From Gnetum montanum (lineage: Eukaryota > Streptophyta > Gnetopsida > Gnetales > Gnetaceae), in assembly GCA_015680685.1 (NCBI GenBank), contig MNCI01005050.1:160899-224898 (forward strand): DNA of 64,000 bases, in the 5' to 3' direction. Positions 34,170-45,959 of this stretch are shown here, in pieces. The notes under the pieces were generated by a model. It was not told the DNA's origin, did not search any database, and saw nothing but the letters and a program-made list of their open reading frames with translations. The number at the start of each line of letters is the position of its first letter. The first letter of the stretch is position 1. The position numbers and the translations under genes were made by a program.

Positions 34170-36085
34170 GGAACCAATAATAGGTTGAGAGTTAACAGCC
34201 CTCCTAGCATTACGTTGCTACGACTGGGTAGGGATTTCACCTTGCATTTCAAGAGCAGGTGGTAGTGGAGCTATTGGTGGAAGATATGTGGCTGGATGNG
34301 GAGCAGGTGGTAGTGGAGCTATTGGTGGAAGATATGTGGCTGGATGAGAAGGATGATATGCTTGTGAAATATCACCTCTAGAAGTGGGAGTCACATAATA
34401 CTTACGGGCTTGGTATTGAGGTTGAGGAGTGACATGACCAGTAGAGTCACATGGGGAGATTGGCTACTACACGTAATATCCATACAAGTCAGGTTGTCGA
34501 TAAGGATACTGTTGCCTTGGTGGTGGCATTCCCCATGATTGTGGATGCTACCACTATTGATATTGCTTAATTGGTTGTGGTGGAGGTCCACTTGGATAAT
34601 ACATTAAGGGTTGGTGGAACTGTCTTGGGTTACCTTGGGGGTAAGGTAACCTTCAGGGTGCTTACCATTTGTTTAATTGTGGGTTGAGTACATACACCCT
34701 AGACTCTTGCAGATGTAGGATTACAGGGCAACATCCCTTAGGATGGTCATATTGACATATTTCAAATCCACTATGATTGTCTATTTTTGACTCCACAACC
34801 TATTCAATGATGGCAACGTTGGCCTTACCCTTGCTATGTGCATGTTCAGTTTCTCTCTTTTTTCTTTTTTTTTCTATCACTACCTTGCTCTCTAGACTCC
34901 TCTACTATTTTAAGAATAGATTGAAATCTATTTTCTATAGAATCCCACATTTGGTCTACCTTTGCCGATACTTCTAATGTCATCTTTTGGATAGGCAAAT
35001 TTTTCCTATTCACCATCTCTTCGAGTGGTGACTCTTCTTCATCCTCACAAAATCTTACTCCCTTGTTCCAGAGCAAAGGATCTCGATTATACTCTTTTGC
35101 ACTTTCTCTCTTCCATAGCTCACCTTCTTCCTTAGTAACTTTCTCCAATAATCTTTGAATTTGATGGGACCTAAGCTCGAATAGTCTCCCTTGGGCATAA
35201 GTCCCAAGGGTTCTTCTCGTTTCATGCCTAAGCCCATCCACGAGATGGTGCAATTGATCCCTTTGCGAATAACCATGGCCAGGAAAATGGTGTAATAGTG
35301 CATAATATTGGACCATGGTAGCATCCAAGGTTTCATGTTCTCTTTGTTTCTAGCCTTGGATTTTCTTTCGCAAGTTAAACACTCAAGAGTACGTTTGGTA
35401 CTTGTCATTAAATAGTTCTAACATAGTACTCCACCTACAAATGGATTCTGGTTCTAAAGACCGGTACCAGCTTTCTACTTCTTTAACTAGTGTCCGTGGA
35501 AACAAATTAAGTTTTTGCCATTTTTTCTCTATATTTTGTAAGGCACACACATCATGGAATTCTTGTAAGTGATTTTAAGGATCAGTGTTGTATCCCACTT
35601 CAAATTGTGGGATATTGTTCATATTTAATCTCTTGATCCTACTATCTTTTTTATGCTTGTTGGAATTCTAACAACCTCAGTTGTATCCAACATACTTTGA
35701 GTAGTGAGGAGGGGTTCATCGTGATCATCTTGTCCATGGTGTCTATGATCCCTATGTTGTTCCCTACTCTTCCTTCTTCTATGTCGTGACTCTCTAGAGT
35801 GCCCTCATCCCCTTTCTTGGTTAATTCGTCTATGACTTCTACTTTGCCTACCTTTATCCCCATGGCCTTTTTTTTATGACTACATCTGGACACTAAAGAA
35901 GAGGATGAAGGATATGATGAAGGTGAAGAAGAAGGAGAACCGTCACCATCACGGTGTCTGCCACCTTCTCTTCGATGATCTCAACCTCGATTGCGATTGC
36001 GATTAGAATGTCCATTTTTATCATGTGTCTGTGTCCCTTTTTCAGATCCTTTGTGCCCATGGGTATTAGAACCTAGGTTATGCAT
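34170..36085 (-). pseudogene. gag of element F
   Basis: A possible start is the ATG at 36085 (MHNLGS). The N-terminal part is rich in His, Arg and Ser. The conserved core is at 35408-34846: HHFPGHGYSQRDQLHHLVDGL, LFELRSHQIQRLLEKVTKEEG and ELWKRESAKEYNRDPLLW, shared with H (EQLRHIVDGL, KEEGELRKRESTKEYNR). Next come a basic KKKKKERN end and a Gly/Pro/Gln/Tyr-rich stretch around 34600-34260. Gag forms the particle. An assembly join inside it (N at 34299) duplicates 46 bp, so the frame there is unreliable. Confidence 0.7.
34253..34346. other. Scaffold join: 46-bp exact repeat around a single N
   Basis: 34253-34298 and 34301-34346 are identical and separated only by 'NG'. A repeat that ends exactly at an N is best read as two overlapping contig ends that were not merged. 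Confidence 0.8.
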
Positions 36086-36720
36086 AGTAGAATGAAGGTT
36101 CTGATACACAACCCCTTAGCCAAAGTTAAGGGGAGGAATATCATTGTTTGGGCGACTACCTGAGGCAGGTTCACCATCCTCATTTTAACTTAAGACATGT
36201 GGGACATCCTATGAACACTTACCCTTCAAAGACTTATGATGTCTCTCCTGTTGCAAATCCCTTTGACGTTGTGCCTCTATGGGATGGTATTCTCTTGAGT
36301 CATGATCTTGCACAACGTATTCTACGTGTAAGTGTGACATGCCAATTCATGTGAGAGCATGAAGAAGCATGCTTGGGACTAAACGATTGGGAGGTAACAC
36401 TATGTTACCTTCTAAGTCTTGCCAACATAGTTGTTCATCTTGATGGAGGATAAAGGTGAAGTCTGGTATATACTCATCAAGATGAATATATACCACTCAA
36501 ACTTCTTGAGGAACTGACGGATCAATGTCATGTGTATTACACCGTCAATTATTTCCTATTTTAGACCTAGGTCATGAGGCGCTTTCGTACAAAGAAGGAG
36601 ACATACTTGTCTATTTAGTGTGCAATGTATTCTTGTTTGTTATTTTCTCAACCAACCCTAAGGGTTCATTCCAATGATGTGAATGATTTCCTATGTTCTA
36701 GTTAGTGCACAAACAACTAA
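36086..36720 (-). other. Untranslated leader of element F
   Basis: The stretch lies between primer site and gag. No conserved coding signal is seen. The ORF at 36148-36354 on the plus strand is a chance frame. Confidence 0.55.
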
Positions 36721-36739
36721 GTCCCCGGCAACGATGCCA
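36721..36739 (-). other. Primer binding site of element F (tRNA-Asp type)
   Basis: The minus strand reads TGGCATCGTTGCCGGGGAC, one base from the 5' LTR end. The Athila-type site complementary to tRNA-Asp is TGGCGCCGTTGCCGGGGA, so this is that site with two transitions. Confidence 0.85.
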
Positions 36740-36740
36740 A

Positions 36741-37691
36741 TGATGAGCGACGAGGTACCCCTACACTCAACCATACGAATACAAGTGTTTCATGCATGAT
36801 CTGATTGAATTCCAAGGACTACGTGCTTATGCACCCCTGTGGAACAAGGATGGGTTGGTTGATCATTGTCTTCCTAAGCTTTCATGTATGTCATGATTGT
36901 ATGGTTAAGTAAGCTTGAGGCATATGATTTTTATAACTTTTATGTTTTTATGTCCTGCACTAGTAGGGAAGAAGAGAGGTAACTAAGTGACTAATTTAAA
37001 TTAACTACTCATTAACTATGTTCTAACTAATCTTAACACTAGCATCCATTCCCACTTTCTGTACATATCTTGAACTAGTGCAACACTATTGGGATTACCA
37101 AACGCTAATCGTTACTAGCTTACCAAACATTACACTCATGCTTGAAGTGGTCGTGCTTGTGTAATTTAACAATTTTCTTAATTAATCAAAATGAATTTTT
37201 GTGCTAATAATAGAAATGTAAAGTGCATAAAATAAAATAAATGCATAAGAAAATAAAATAAAAGAAATGTGTAAGAAAACAAATCTCAAGTGCTACAAGG
37301 ATGAATCGAAGAGCTCGTCTTTATTACCATACACAAGGTGTGCTTAGGTACACAATGCTCGAATAAAGATCCATCCAAACTTAAACCTCTTATTGCAGGC
37401 ATTTGGAAAATACTCTATCTTTCAAATAAACTACAAGAGTTTCACTACTTAACTGCTAAAAGACTTCTTTAATTATGCACCTAGGCACTATATTTATAGG
37501 CTTGGAAGCAACTACTCTAATAATTAGAGTAACCGCTCTAATAATTAGAATAATTGGTAAAGCAACCGCTAGAGTAACCACTCTAATAATTAGAATAACT
37601 ACTAGAGTAACCACCAAAGTAACCACTAGAGTAACCGCTAGAGTAACTGCTCTAATAATTAGAATAACTGCTAGAGCAACTGCTCTCATCA
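36741..37691 (-). repeat. 5' LTR of element F (951 bp)
   Basis: Plus reading starts TGATGAGCGACGAGG and ends CTGCTCTCATCA. It holds the same TATA box (37492-37499) and tandem hairpin units (37514-37690) as the 3' LTR, but the two arrays differ in unit number and order. Confidence 0.9.
37492..37499 (-). promoter_or_regulatory. TATA box of the F 5' LTR
   Basis: The minus strand reads TATAAATA, downstream of the hairpin array in transcription direction. It would start the genomic RNA of F. Confidence 0.7.
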
Positions 37692-37696
37692 CCATC
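37692..37696. other. Target-site duplication of element F, right copy (CCATC)
   Basis: Identical to 27459-27463. Confidence 0.9.
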
Positions 37697-39160
37697 TAAT
37701 CAAATCTAATGTCCTCAATAAAGAAATTCTTAAAGGTCCATCCCTTTGTTAGGCTGATTACCTTATTTTGTGATACTAGTTTGGGGAAATGCACAAGACC
37801 TAAACAAAGGATACAATTTCTTTACATCAAGGATGATGAAGCTATCCATTGAAATTTCAGAGTGGCACATTCCTTTACTTTCCTAGTAGGAACCTTTGCC
37901 CCATCAATAGGAACACCAAAAAAGTTGCAAAAGAGGCCAACACATATGTCCATGTTCACCTTCACACCTCAAATGATGGTGCTAAAATGACCAATCTTCT
38001 CATCGAAGGAGTCAATGATATGCAGCATCTCCATAGTAGGAATGGAAGGGATAGGTGCCATGAATACATTAAGCAAACCTACACATAAGATGTTTTCTTG
38101 AACATACTTAGGTGCCTATCCCTTTAGCCACTCCTATGCTTATGTCACTTCACCAAACTTCAAGATGAGGATATCCTCATGATGCAAATCTGAAAGTGGT
38201 ATAGTGATATCCTCATGTTTAGCATTAACATGAGCAATTTCAATGACTAAGCAAAGCAATAAAACACTCAAAGTTATAGCCATAAAACACTAGAAGCTAT
38301 AGCCTTTACATTTACTTTTCCTTTTCTTCTTTGATGTGGTTTGAGTAGAGGTCCCAACTACAAGGGTCTAATTTGTGCTATTGGAATCTACCCATAGTTT
38401 TGTATCATTCCATCATCCTTACACATCTTGTATACGTGGTTAAACCTAGTAACATATTCATCAAAGTTTCCTCTTAACTACTAATACATGGTGGTTCTAA
38501 TTTAAGGACTCTTGGTGAATTCATCCAAAGTAGTTTGAGTCACTACCAAGATTTGATCATTGATGATCAAATCCTAATCCTTGAACTTGTACTTGCAAGA
38601 GGTTGTAAAATCAATGAAGTTAGGTAAGGTAGTCAAGACAAAATCATAAAAGGATTATAATAACCATGTTTATCCCTATACATGATACACGATGTCATGC
38701 GGGTTATGGAATAATGTGTGGGATCTATGCATCACCATCAAAGTATTATCAGTATTATGCTAACTATACTCTAGCATCGTCCAAATCTCTATAAGGTAAC
38801 ATGGGCTTCTGGCATTTGCTAGTCCCCCTACGGTCTTAGGAAGCAACTTGTTAGTAATGTATCTACCAATCAGGTTGGATGCTTGAGGCAACAAGGTCTC
38901 CACAATAACCCCAACTACATCCGTAGACAAGTATGACCACCACATCACACTGAATTTCCTAAGGAGATAGGTAAGGAAGCCCCTTTCTCCAAGCCAAAAC
39001 CACAATGAGAGCTTTCCAAAAGGCATGTCATGTGGTGGGGTGTTGGTCTTAGGATGACCAATGTAACATAAGATACCAACCTACTCCACTATGATGATGA
39101 GAGGCCTCAAAAAGATCCTACATGAAGTACAGCAGAAAAAATTGTGACCTATTAGAATTA

Positions 39161-39440
39161 CTTAGTAAATTTAGATAAAACATTTGGTCAAAGGTGAAAT
39201 TAGCCTTTTTAAAAAGCTCTAAGTTGTTTTTCTAAATTAGTCTAATAAATTCCACAAGAAAACATTATTACAACCTTGTGTAGCCTTACATTATGGAAAC
39301 ACTTAGCAAATTTAGATAAAACATCTAGTTGGAGGTGAAGTTAGCCTCTGTAAAAAGCTCTAAGATGTTTTTTCTAAATTATCTTAATCAATTCCATAAA
39401 AGCATTATTACCATATTTTATAGCCTTTATAGCCAAAATT
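39161..39440. repeat. 141-bp tandem duplication inside candidate intron 1 of gene G
   Basis: Copies 39161-39301 and 39302-39440 share CTTAG.AAATTTAGATAAAACAT, GGTGAA.TTAGCCT and AAAAAGCTCTAAG. The rest of the intron (to 40589) is AT-rich without coding signal; the ORFs at 40313-40573 and 40353-40556 are chance. Confidence 0.7.
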
Positions 39441-41279
39441 TTATAGCCCATAACTAATTCTTAGTCTAAATTATGCATAAGTTTAGAAAAACCATCTAAA
39501 TTATGCCTAAATTTTAAAAACAAACATGCAAATTATTCAAAAAACATCTAAGTTATGCATAAATTTGGAAAAAAAAACATGCAAGTTGTGCATAAATTTA
39601 GAAAAAGCATCATAAACTTACAAAAAACCATGTAGCCATAGTAAAAGCTTGCTAAAAATAGAAAAAGATTTTACTCTTCTTAAAATAAATAAGCATTAGT
39701 TTTGCATGTTAAAAAAATATAAACATAAGTTATACATATCAACCACTTCCATTTCCAAATGGGTAATGTGTTATGACCATAATTTTGCCTTGTTCACACA
39801 GCCATAGCTAAAAATTTCATCAAAAATTCAGTTGTGCATCGCTTTCAATGATTCTACCACAAAATGAATCCTGAAATTATGAACCTTATAGCTGAAGCCA
39901 AAGCCTACTCAACCATAATTAGAAAATAGAAAAAACCTTTGTCATTTCCTTACAAAAATTTTCAAAATTGAATGAAATTTCAAAAGTAGCACAAATAACC
40001 TAACTACACAATGTTAGGAAAACAACCATAACTTCATTGTTATGAATCTAAATTAAATGAGATAACATCTATTAGAAAGCCTAAACAAAGGGCTATGAAT
40101 ACATGACCTTCAATTTTACAAATTTTTAGCCATTATCCCAAGAAAAAATACACAACATTACTTGGTTTTTCATGCCAAAACATCAAAAACCTCATAACCT
40201 AGATTTCATATAGACATGAAAATAAACGAAATAGCCAAAACCATTAAAACCCATTAAAATTTACATCAAAATTATGGGGTATGATTTTTTTGAAATTTAA
40301 TTTTAAAAAATCCTAAGGCCTAGATCTAAAAATATGGCCACAACCTAAGATTTTGGGAAAAAAGCATGAAACAGTAAGCACTATTTTCAAAATCGAATCT
40401 ACAATAGCTAAAGCAATGAAACAACCATGGATCCATTTGGAAATGACCAAAATAAGAGGTGGGATTTCATTAAAATTCCATTTTAATCCCTCCACTAGAG
40501 TAGATCTGGAAAAAAATGACTCCAACACATGGGAAACAAAACTAGGAAAACCATAGAAAAAAAAGGTAAACATAGGTAGGACTACCTACCTTGGAGAAAC
40601 AATAGAAGAAGCTTGGATGGAGATGGTCCTAGGTACTTCTTCTAGCTCTTCGGCACATTCATCCACCTTTTAGATCATAGGCTTCTAGCTCTTTCCCCCT
40701 CGTTGCTTTGGCACCATGGTAGGCTCAACGCTGGGAATGACTGAAAACTAAGGATGGGAGATCAATGTTGGCTGTGTGGAAGATGGAAGGCTTCCACACT
40801 AAAAACTAGTTGCTGCTACCACAAGAATGTCTGCTAGATCTCTCCTCTAATGTGCTATTATTGTAGAATGATAGTTGTAATCAAAACTTGCAAATTTTGA
40901 CATACTCTAAAACCTAAATGCATACCTTGAAACCGTAGCTACTAATTTAGTGCACCATAACTACAAGTGCACTAAAGAACAAAGGGGGAAAGGTTTACTT
41001 CACATTAATTTTAGGTTGGAAACAACTTCACTTTTCATAATTTTAAATTTTTGAATTATGGTACCCACCCTATGCCTTCTCTCTTGACAAAAAATTGCAT
41101 CAATGCTAAGCTTTTTTCAAATTTTGACACTTAAAACCTTATGGAAACCCTAACTACCATGCATCCATACTAGGGATACTATGCCTAGCATGGAAACATG
41201 CCTCCTAGTTCGTAAAATAATTAAAATTGCATATTTTTTCCATTTTTAATAACCCAAACTTGCCTTTTTCAACCCTAGG

Positions 41280-43470
41280 TTCCCAAAAGTGGGTGAGACA
41301 TGAACAAGGCTAAACACCATGGGTTTCCATGCTGGAGCAACAATTACTAGCATGGAGGAAAGGGGGTAACACCCACTCTTATTCCCCAACACCAATCTAG
41401 CCCAATTTTGACCCTAAAATAGGCCCCACGTGACCGGGTACCCCTCCGAGCATCTTCGACAACCTCAAAAGCCACCAAACCTAGTCAAAACTAGTCAAAA
41501 TCTTAGATTTTATGTTTTCCACATTAGGGGAATCTTCTTTCATGCTACGCCTCTTACCCTTAGTGTGGATAGATGGGGAAAGCCAAAAATGACCTAAATT
41601 AATTACCTAATGACAATTTCTTAATGCTTGATGACACCTAGACCTTGCCGAAATCCTCTAGAGCTTTCAAAAGCCCTAAAAGTGGTCAAATATGGCACAA
41701 AAATTTCATTCCCCTCTCATCCATAATGGGGCCACCATGCCTAGTGTGGAAAATAGGGGGAGACTACATGAGACACTTAGAAGCCTCAAACTATTAGATC
41801 TTAACACCTAGCATTGATCATCAACGTTAACAACCCTAGAGGTTGACATGCATGGTTGATCTTCTATCGATCTAGCCTACATCTAAATTTCTTTATTAAT
41901 GGATATCTCTTCCATGTTTAAACCCCCACCCTTAGCATAGATGGAATGGGGATGCCTAGAAACCCTCCCACAGCCTTCAAAATAACCAAATGTTCACCTT
42001 AGACACTAATCGCTAGTATCAGCAACCATGTGAACACTCATGCATAGCAAAATTGATCATAAAAAGCTAAAAAGCCCTTCCCACCAATTTTCCATGCTAA
42101 GCATCAAAGTCCCAATATGGAAAAATTTTGGGGAAGCCCAAAAATTACCTAATGACCCTTGAAATAACTAAATTTCGACATCAAATATCAGCAATCGATA
42201 CTAGCAACCTTAACAGCCTACATGCATGACCGAAAGTGATCACAAATGATCCCCCCAATTTTCCACACTAAGCATGGAAGCCCTAGTGTGGAAAAAAGGG
42301 GAAAACACCAAAAACCTCTCATTAACCTTCAAAATTTAATCCAAAAAGGAAAAAAGTAGTTTCCCCTCAATTTTTCACACTAGGCATGGAAATTAATGGG
42401 GAGACTCATTTGGGATCCATAAGTACCCTAGAATAACATTAACTAAACTTGCATGTGCTCTAAGACCCTGCTAACATCCTATGTAGCCTTCAAAATTTAA
42501 GAAAATAATGTCAAAATGCTAAAAAATGATTCCCCCTAGTTTTCCACACTGAGCATCCCAATCTCAACATGGAAAAAGGGGGCGAGCCCAAAAAATGATT
42601 ATAAATACCCAAAATTACCAAATCTTTACATGAAAACCTAGTCCTCAACCTTGGTAGGCTCAAACCTTGACATGCATCGTTGGTTGAGGTTTAAATTGGC
42701 CTAGATTTGAGATGAATGGTTCTTCCATGTTGGGGATCCCTTTTTCCACACTAAGGACACTATCCTCAACATGGAAACTCAAGGTGGGAAACTTTTTTAG
42801 GATACAAACACCTTAGAATGACATTAAATGGCCTTTCATGCACTTCAAAAACTTGGTAGCAGCCATTGAAGCCCCTAAACTTTTCAAGACTAATCCTAGG
42901 TGGTCAAAAAGTTGTTCTCCCTAGTTTCCCATGTTGAGCTTTCCATTCCCAATGTGGAAAAAAGGGGAAAAGCTAAAAAGCCACTTACGGATGCTCAAAG
43001 TTGTTGAATTTTGACATGGATCCATAGCCTTTCATCCTAGAAACTCTAGAAGGTAACATGCATGGTCAATTGTGACTTGAATTTCCATGTTGGAGTAACT
43101 TCCCCAACATCAACACGAGGGGCAAAAGCTTCTTTTCCACTTCTAGTAGCAAGATGACACTCCCGAAAGCCAAAGATCTATGCCAAAGAAGCCTAGGACC
43201 TCATAGCCTCAAGATTTTACTTTTCTAATCTCATTTCAATCTCCAAAATCCATTCCCCCTATTCTTCCATGTTGGAGTAACTTCCCTAGCATTGAAATAA
43301 GAGGAAAANATTGCTCAAAAAAGTAGCCAGGGCTTAGATCTAGTGGTTGTGCATCCTCTAACTTCATGTTAAGGTAGTTTGAGGAAATTTTGAGTGTCAA
43401 CACATGTCAAAATGGATTTCCCCATTTTTCCATGATGAGCATAATATCCTCAACATGGAAAAATATGGGG
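41280..43470. repeat. Irregular array of hairpin modules (about 110-370 bp apart, often near 170)
   Basis: At least eight modules have the form CCCC..TTTTCCA(C/T)(A/G)(C/T)T.AGCAT....(C)AA(T/C)(A/G)TGGAAAA.GGGG, at about 41715, 42080, 42251, 42363, 42530, 42748, 42918 and 43415. The clearest is a perfect 12-bp hairpin: arms 42259-42270 and 42284-42295. Similar GTGGAA/CATGGAA words lie in the LTRs of C. It lies upstream of gene G (minus strand) and before the pol of C. Confidence 0.6.
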
Positions 43471-43813
43471 ACACTTGTTTTATGAATTTAGAGGTATTTA
43501 GGGGGTACTTTGACTAGGTTTCTAGGCCCCTAGGATTGTAGACTTTGATTTTGCAAGTTTCTGGCTAATTTTGGGCATGTTTGAAGATGCTTAGGATTTT
43601 CCTCTTATTTCAATGCTAGGGAAGTTACTCCAACATGGAAGAATAGGGGGAATGGATTTTGGAGATTGAAATGAGATTAGAAAAGTAAAATCTTGAGGCT
43701 ATGAGGTCCTAGGCTTCTTTGGCATAGATCTTTGGCTTTCGGGAGTGTCATCTTGCTACTAGAAGTGGAAAAGAAGCTTTTGCCCCTCGTGTTGATGTTG
43801 GGGAAGTTACTCN
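43093..43813. other. Misoriented contig: 216-bp inverted repeat with edges at two Ns
   Basis: 43093-43308 ends at N 43309. Its reverse complement is 43597-43812, ending at N 43813. The 503-bp contig 43310-43812 therefore overlaps the preceding contig if it is flipped. This is an assembly error, not a biological palindrome. Confidence 0.85.
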
Positions 43814-43879
43814 GCTTTGCTTGACCTTTAAATGGTATCAAATATAGTGGTTTGACCTTTCCTAACCACCTTTTAACAC

Positions 43880-44032
43880 CATGTGACCATGGCTCAATAA
43901 GGCCTTAAACTAGCATCATGACCTACTAAGGCCTTAAATTGGCATCATGGCCCGCTAAGGCCTTAAACTGGCATCGTAGTCCACCAAGACTCTAAACTAG
44001 CATCATGGCCTACTTAGCCTAAAACTGGCCAA
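43880..44032 (+). repeat. Minisatellite of element C, second block
   Basis: Five units of about 31-34 bp read AAGGCCTTAAACTGGCATCA plus TGGCC(T/C)(A/G)CT or variants. It lies just before the RT region. Confidence 0.8.
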
Positions 44033-44559
44033 ATTTTGGCCTTTATTAATCATTTTTAGCCTTATTTCTTATACATCCCCTTTTTTGACCTTTATTTAAC
44101 CTTTTTTCGCCTCTATTACACTTTGTCAAATTATCTTTACCTCATTGATGACCTTGGATGGCCTTGAATGCATTAGATTTGCATGTGTTTTATAGCATTT
44201 TAGCATTATTTATTCACTTTTACCTAGGGGCCACTTAATACACTTTTGGTTGATATGTAGGATCAAAGTATGAGTACTTGGAAGAAAATCTACTTGCCTT
44301 TATGTCTGCATGAACCTCACGATGATGTTGAATGATGTATTGACCCTAATTGCCTAGATCTTGAGCCTGAGAATCTTGTAGACCACATAGCCTTGATAGA
44401 GAAACCTTTTAAATGGCTTGAAAACCTAGTCAAAACCCTTGACTTAGAATCAGGAGACATAACCAAAGACTCCCTAGTTAAAGTTCCTAACACAACACAC
44501 AATGGTAAGGAGAAAACCCTCAAACTAAGTTCCTCACTTGAGATCCTCAATGTGCTCAA

Positions 44560-45400
44560 GACATCACCAAGATCATACAAAGCAACATTAAGGAATTTTC
44601 TTGGTCAGATGAAGATATGATAGGCTTAAATCCATGTCTATTCAAGCACAACATCATACTAGATCCTAGCATTAGACCAATTAAGCAAAAAGTGCACAAA
44701 ATTAGACCTAATTTGGCCTTAGTAGTTAATGATAAAATATTAAAGCTCTACCAAGCTAGTTTCATTAGAGCTATTAACTACACAAAATGGGTATCTAACA
44801 TAATGTTAGTCCCTAAGAAAAATGGGAGTATCCATATTTGCATTAACTTATGAGACCTAAATAAATTAACTATCAAGGATGACTTCCCTTTGCCTAATAT
44901 TGATCAACTTATCGATACTACAATCGGACATGTCTTGTTGTCCTTTATGGATGGATTCTTAAGGTATAACCAAACTAGGATCAATCCAAAGCACCAACTT
45001 AGCATGACCTTAATGACCCCATGGGGTACTTTTTGTTATACCATGATTCCCTTTGGCCATACCAAAGATCCATGACCTATATCTTCAACGATTACATGCT
45101 AAGTTTGCTTAATGATTAAGTAGATGACATAGTTGTGATGTCCAAGATAGCTAACGATCATGCTAATGACCTAGATAGTGTGCTTAAATGATGCCTCAAA
45201 TATGAGCTTAGACTCAATCCTAAGTAGTGTGTCTTTGGTGTCAATATCAGTAAGATGCTTGGCTTTGTAGTCTCTGAAATAGGGATATGCATCATTCTTG
45301 ATAAGGTTAAGGCCATATCCAAATTAGTAGTGCATACCAACCTTAAAGAGCTTTAGCAATTAGAAGGAAAATTACAGTTTATTTGTAGGTTTATTGCTAG
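44560..45400 (+). pseudogene. Reverse transcriptase of element C (Tat/Ogre type)
   Basis: Conserved blocks in order: MIGLNPCLFKHNIILDP and IRPIKQKVHKIRPN (44617-44720), LYQASFIRAINYTKWVSNIM, LVPKKNGSIHICINL, then after a stop LNKLTIKDDFPLPNIDQLID, HVLLSFMDGFLRYNQ, TPWGTFCYTMIPFGH, and the catalytic block VDDIVVMSK near 45120, where the Tyr of YVDD is a TAA stop. Later blocks are LNPK.CVFGV and KMLGFVVSE. The wording 'IDQLID.T.GH.LLSFMDGF' is that of Tat-lineage RTs. Several stops and a frameshift near 45065 kill it. Confidence 0.85.
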
Positions 45401-45930
45401 GCTTACGGATAAGTTACAACCCATGAAACACTTGCTTAAGAAAGGAGTTCACTATGAGTGAATGTTTCAATGCCAAGAGGCCTTTGAAAATCATAAGCGA
45501 GAATTAACACAACTGCCAACAGTTTATCCTCTATAAGAGGGTAAACCATTTTATATTTATCTTATCATATATAATATATTCATTACCTCTCTACTCTATC
45601 AAAAACATGATGACAATGCAAAAATTCCTATATACTACCTTATCCACACATTAGTAGCCCACAAGACCCAATACATTGAAGTGGAGAAGTATTTTCTAGC
45701 ACTAGTCTTCTCTTTGAAGAATTGGAGATACTACCTCTTTAGAAGCCAAGTTAACATAATTTGCAAAGACAACATACTTAGAGCCATGATGACCAACATC
45801 TACAAAAGTAGCCATATAGCCCAATGGAAATACATAAACATGGAGTTTAACCTCCATTGTGTCTCTCAATCCTCAATGAAAGGTCAAGCTATAGCTGTAC
45901 AACTCATAGTTTCACCTATTGATGACCAAG
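45401..45930 (+). pseudogene. RNase H of element C
   Basis: The stretch follows the RT connection (LQFICRFIARLTDKLQPM.HLLKKG). Blocks: KPFYIYLI..NIFITSLL, IPIYYLIHTL, THKTQYIEVEKYFLALVFSLKNWRYYL and VNIICKDNILRAMM, which is degraded from the usual D..LK. The catalytic acids are mostly lost. The long open part is 45681-46082 and reads on into the second RNase H. Confidence 0.7.
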
Positions 45931-45959
45931 AAGCAATAGATCCTAAATTCCCTGATGAA

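Larger units (their letters stand above)
27464..37691 (-). mobile_element. Element F: complete Athila-type Ty3/gypsy retrotransposon
   Basis: The element is 10,228 bp with LTRs 27464-28406 (3') and 36741-37691 (5'), TGATGAG..CTCATCA ends, perfect CCATC duplications, a tRNA-Asp-type primer site and a purine tract. Leftward order: gag, protease, RT, RNase H, integrase, then about 1.9 kb of non-coding 3' region. The RT follows the Athila pattern (FLDGYNRYNQI, FMDDFS, GHKIS..GIEVD, SFLGH.GYYRRFI). It is the best preserved element here but still has stops and frameshifts. It interrupts gene G. Confidence 0.9.
25441..40717 (-). pseudogene. Gene G: decayed multi-exon coiled-coil ORF, antisense to C, split by F
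   Basis: Exon 1 is 40717-40590 (starts MVPKQRGGKS, 42 codons plus two bases). A candidate intron 40589-39118 has donor GTAGGTAG and acceptor TTCATGTAG after a pyrimidine tract. Exon 2 resumes in phase and stays recognisable from 39117 to 37697, including MPFGKLSLWFW, a possible 69-bp in-phase intron near 38300 beside KKKRK, and HEDITIPLSDLHHEDIL. After F is removed the same frame runs on at 27458 (NLDTRLSKEILRVH). Later blocks, with further GT..AG candidates near 26690-26610 and 26450-26370, give EEEEEKEGS, EPPAQALIPKLVKAWV and a helical, probably coiled-coil half (about 26300-25800) with SWELERSNESLWKEVVTLRE. Internal stops are mostly TAG/TAA at likely Gln codons. I do not recognise the family. 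It may be an antisense ORF of the kind known in some Tat elements, or a captured gene. Confidence 0.5.

Noticed and set aside
34253-34346. 46-bp tandem repeat in gag
   Set aside because: Separated by a single N; unmerged contig overlap.
43093-43812. Long near-perfect inverted repeat, possible foldback element
   Set aside because: Both arms end exactly at Ns and have equal length, which fits a reversed contig.
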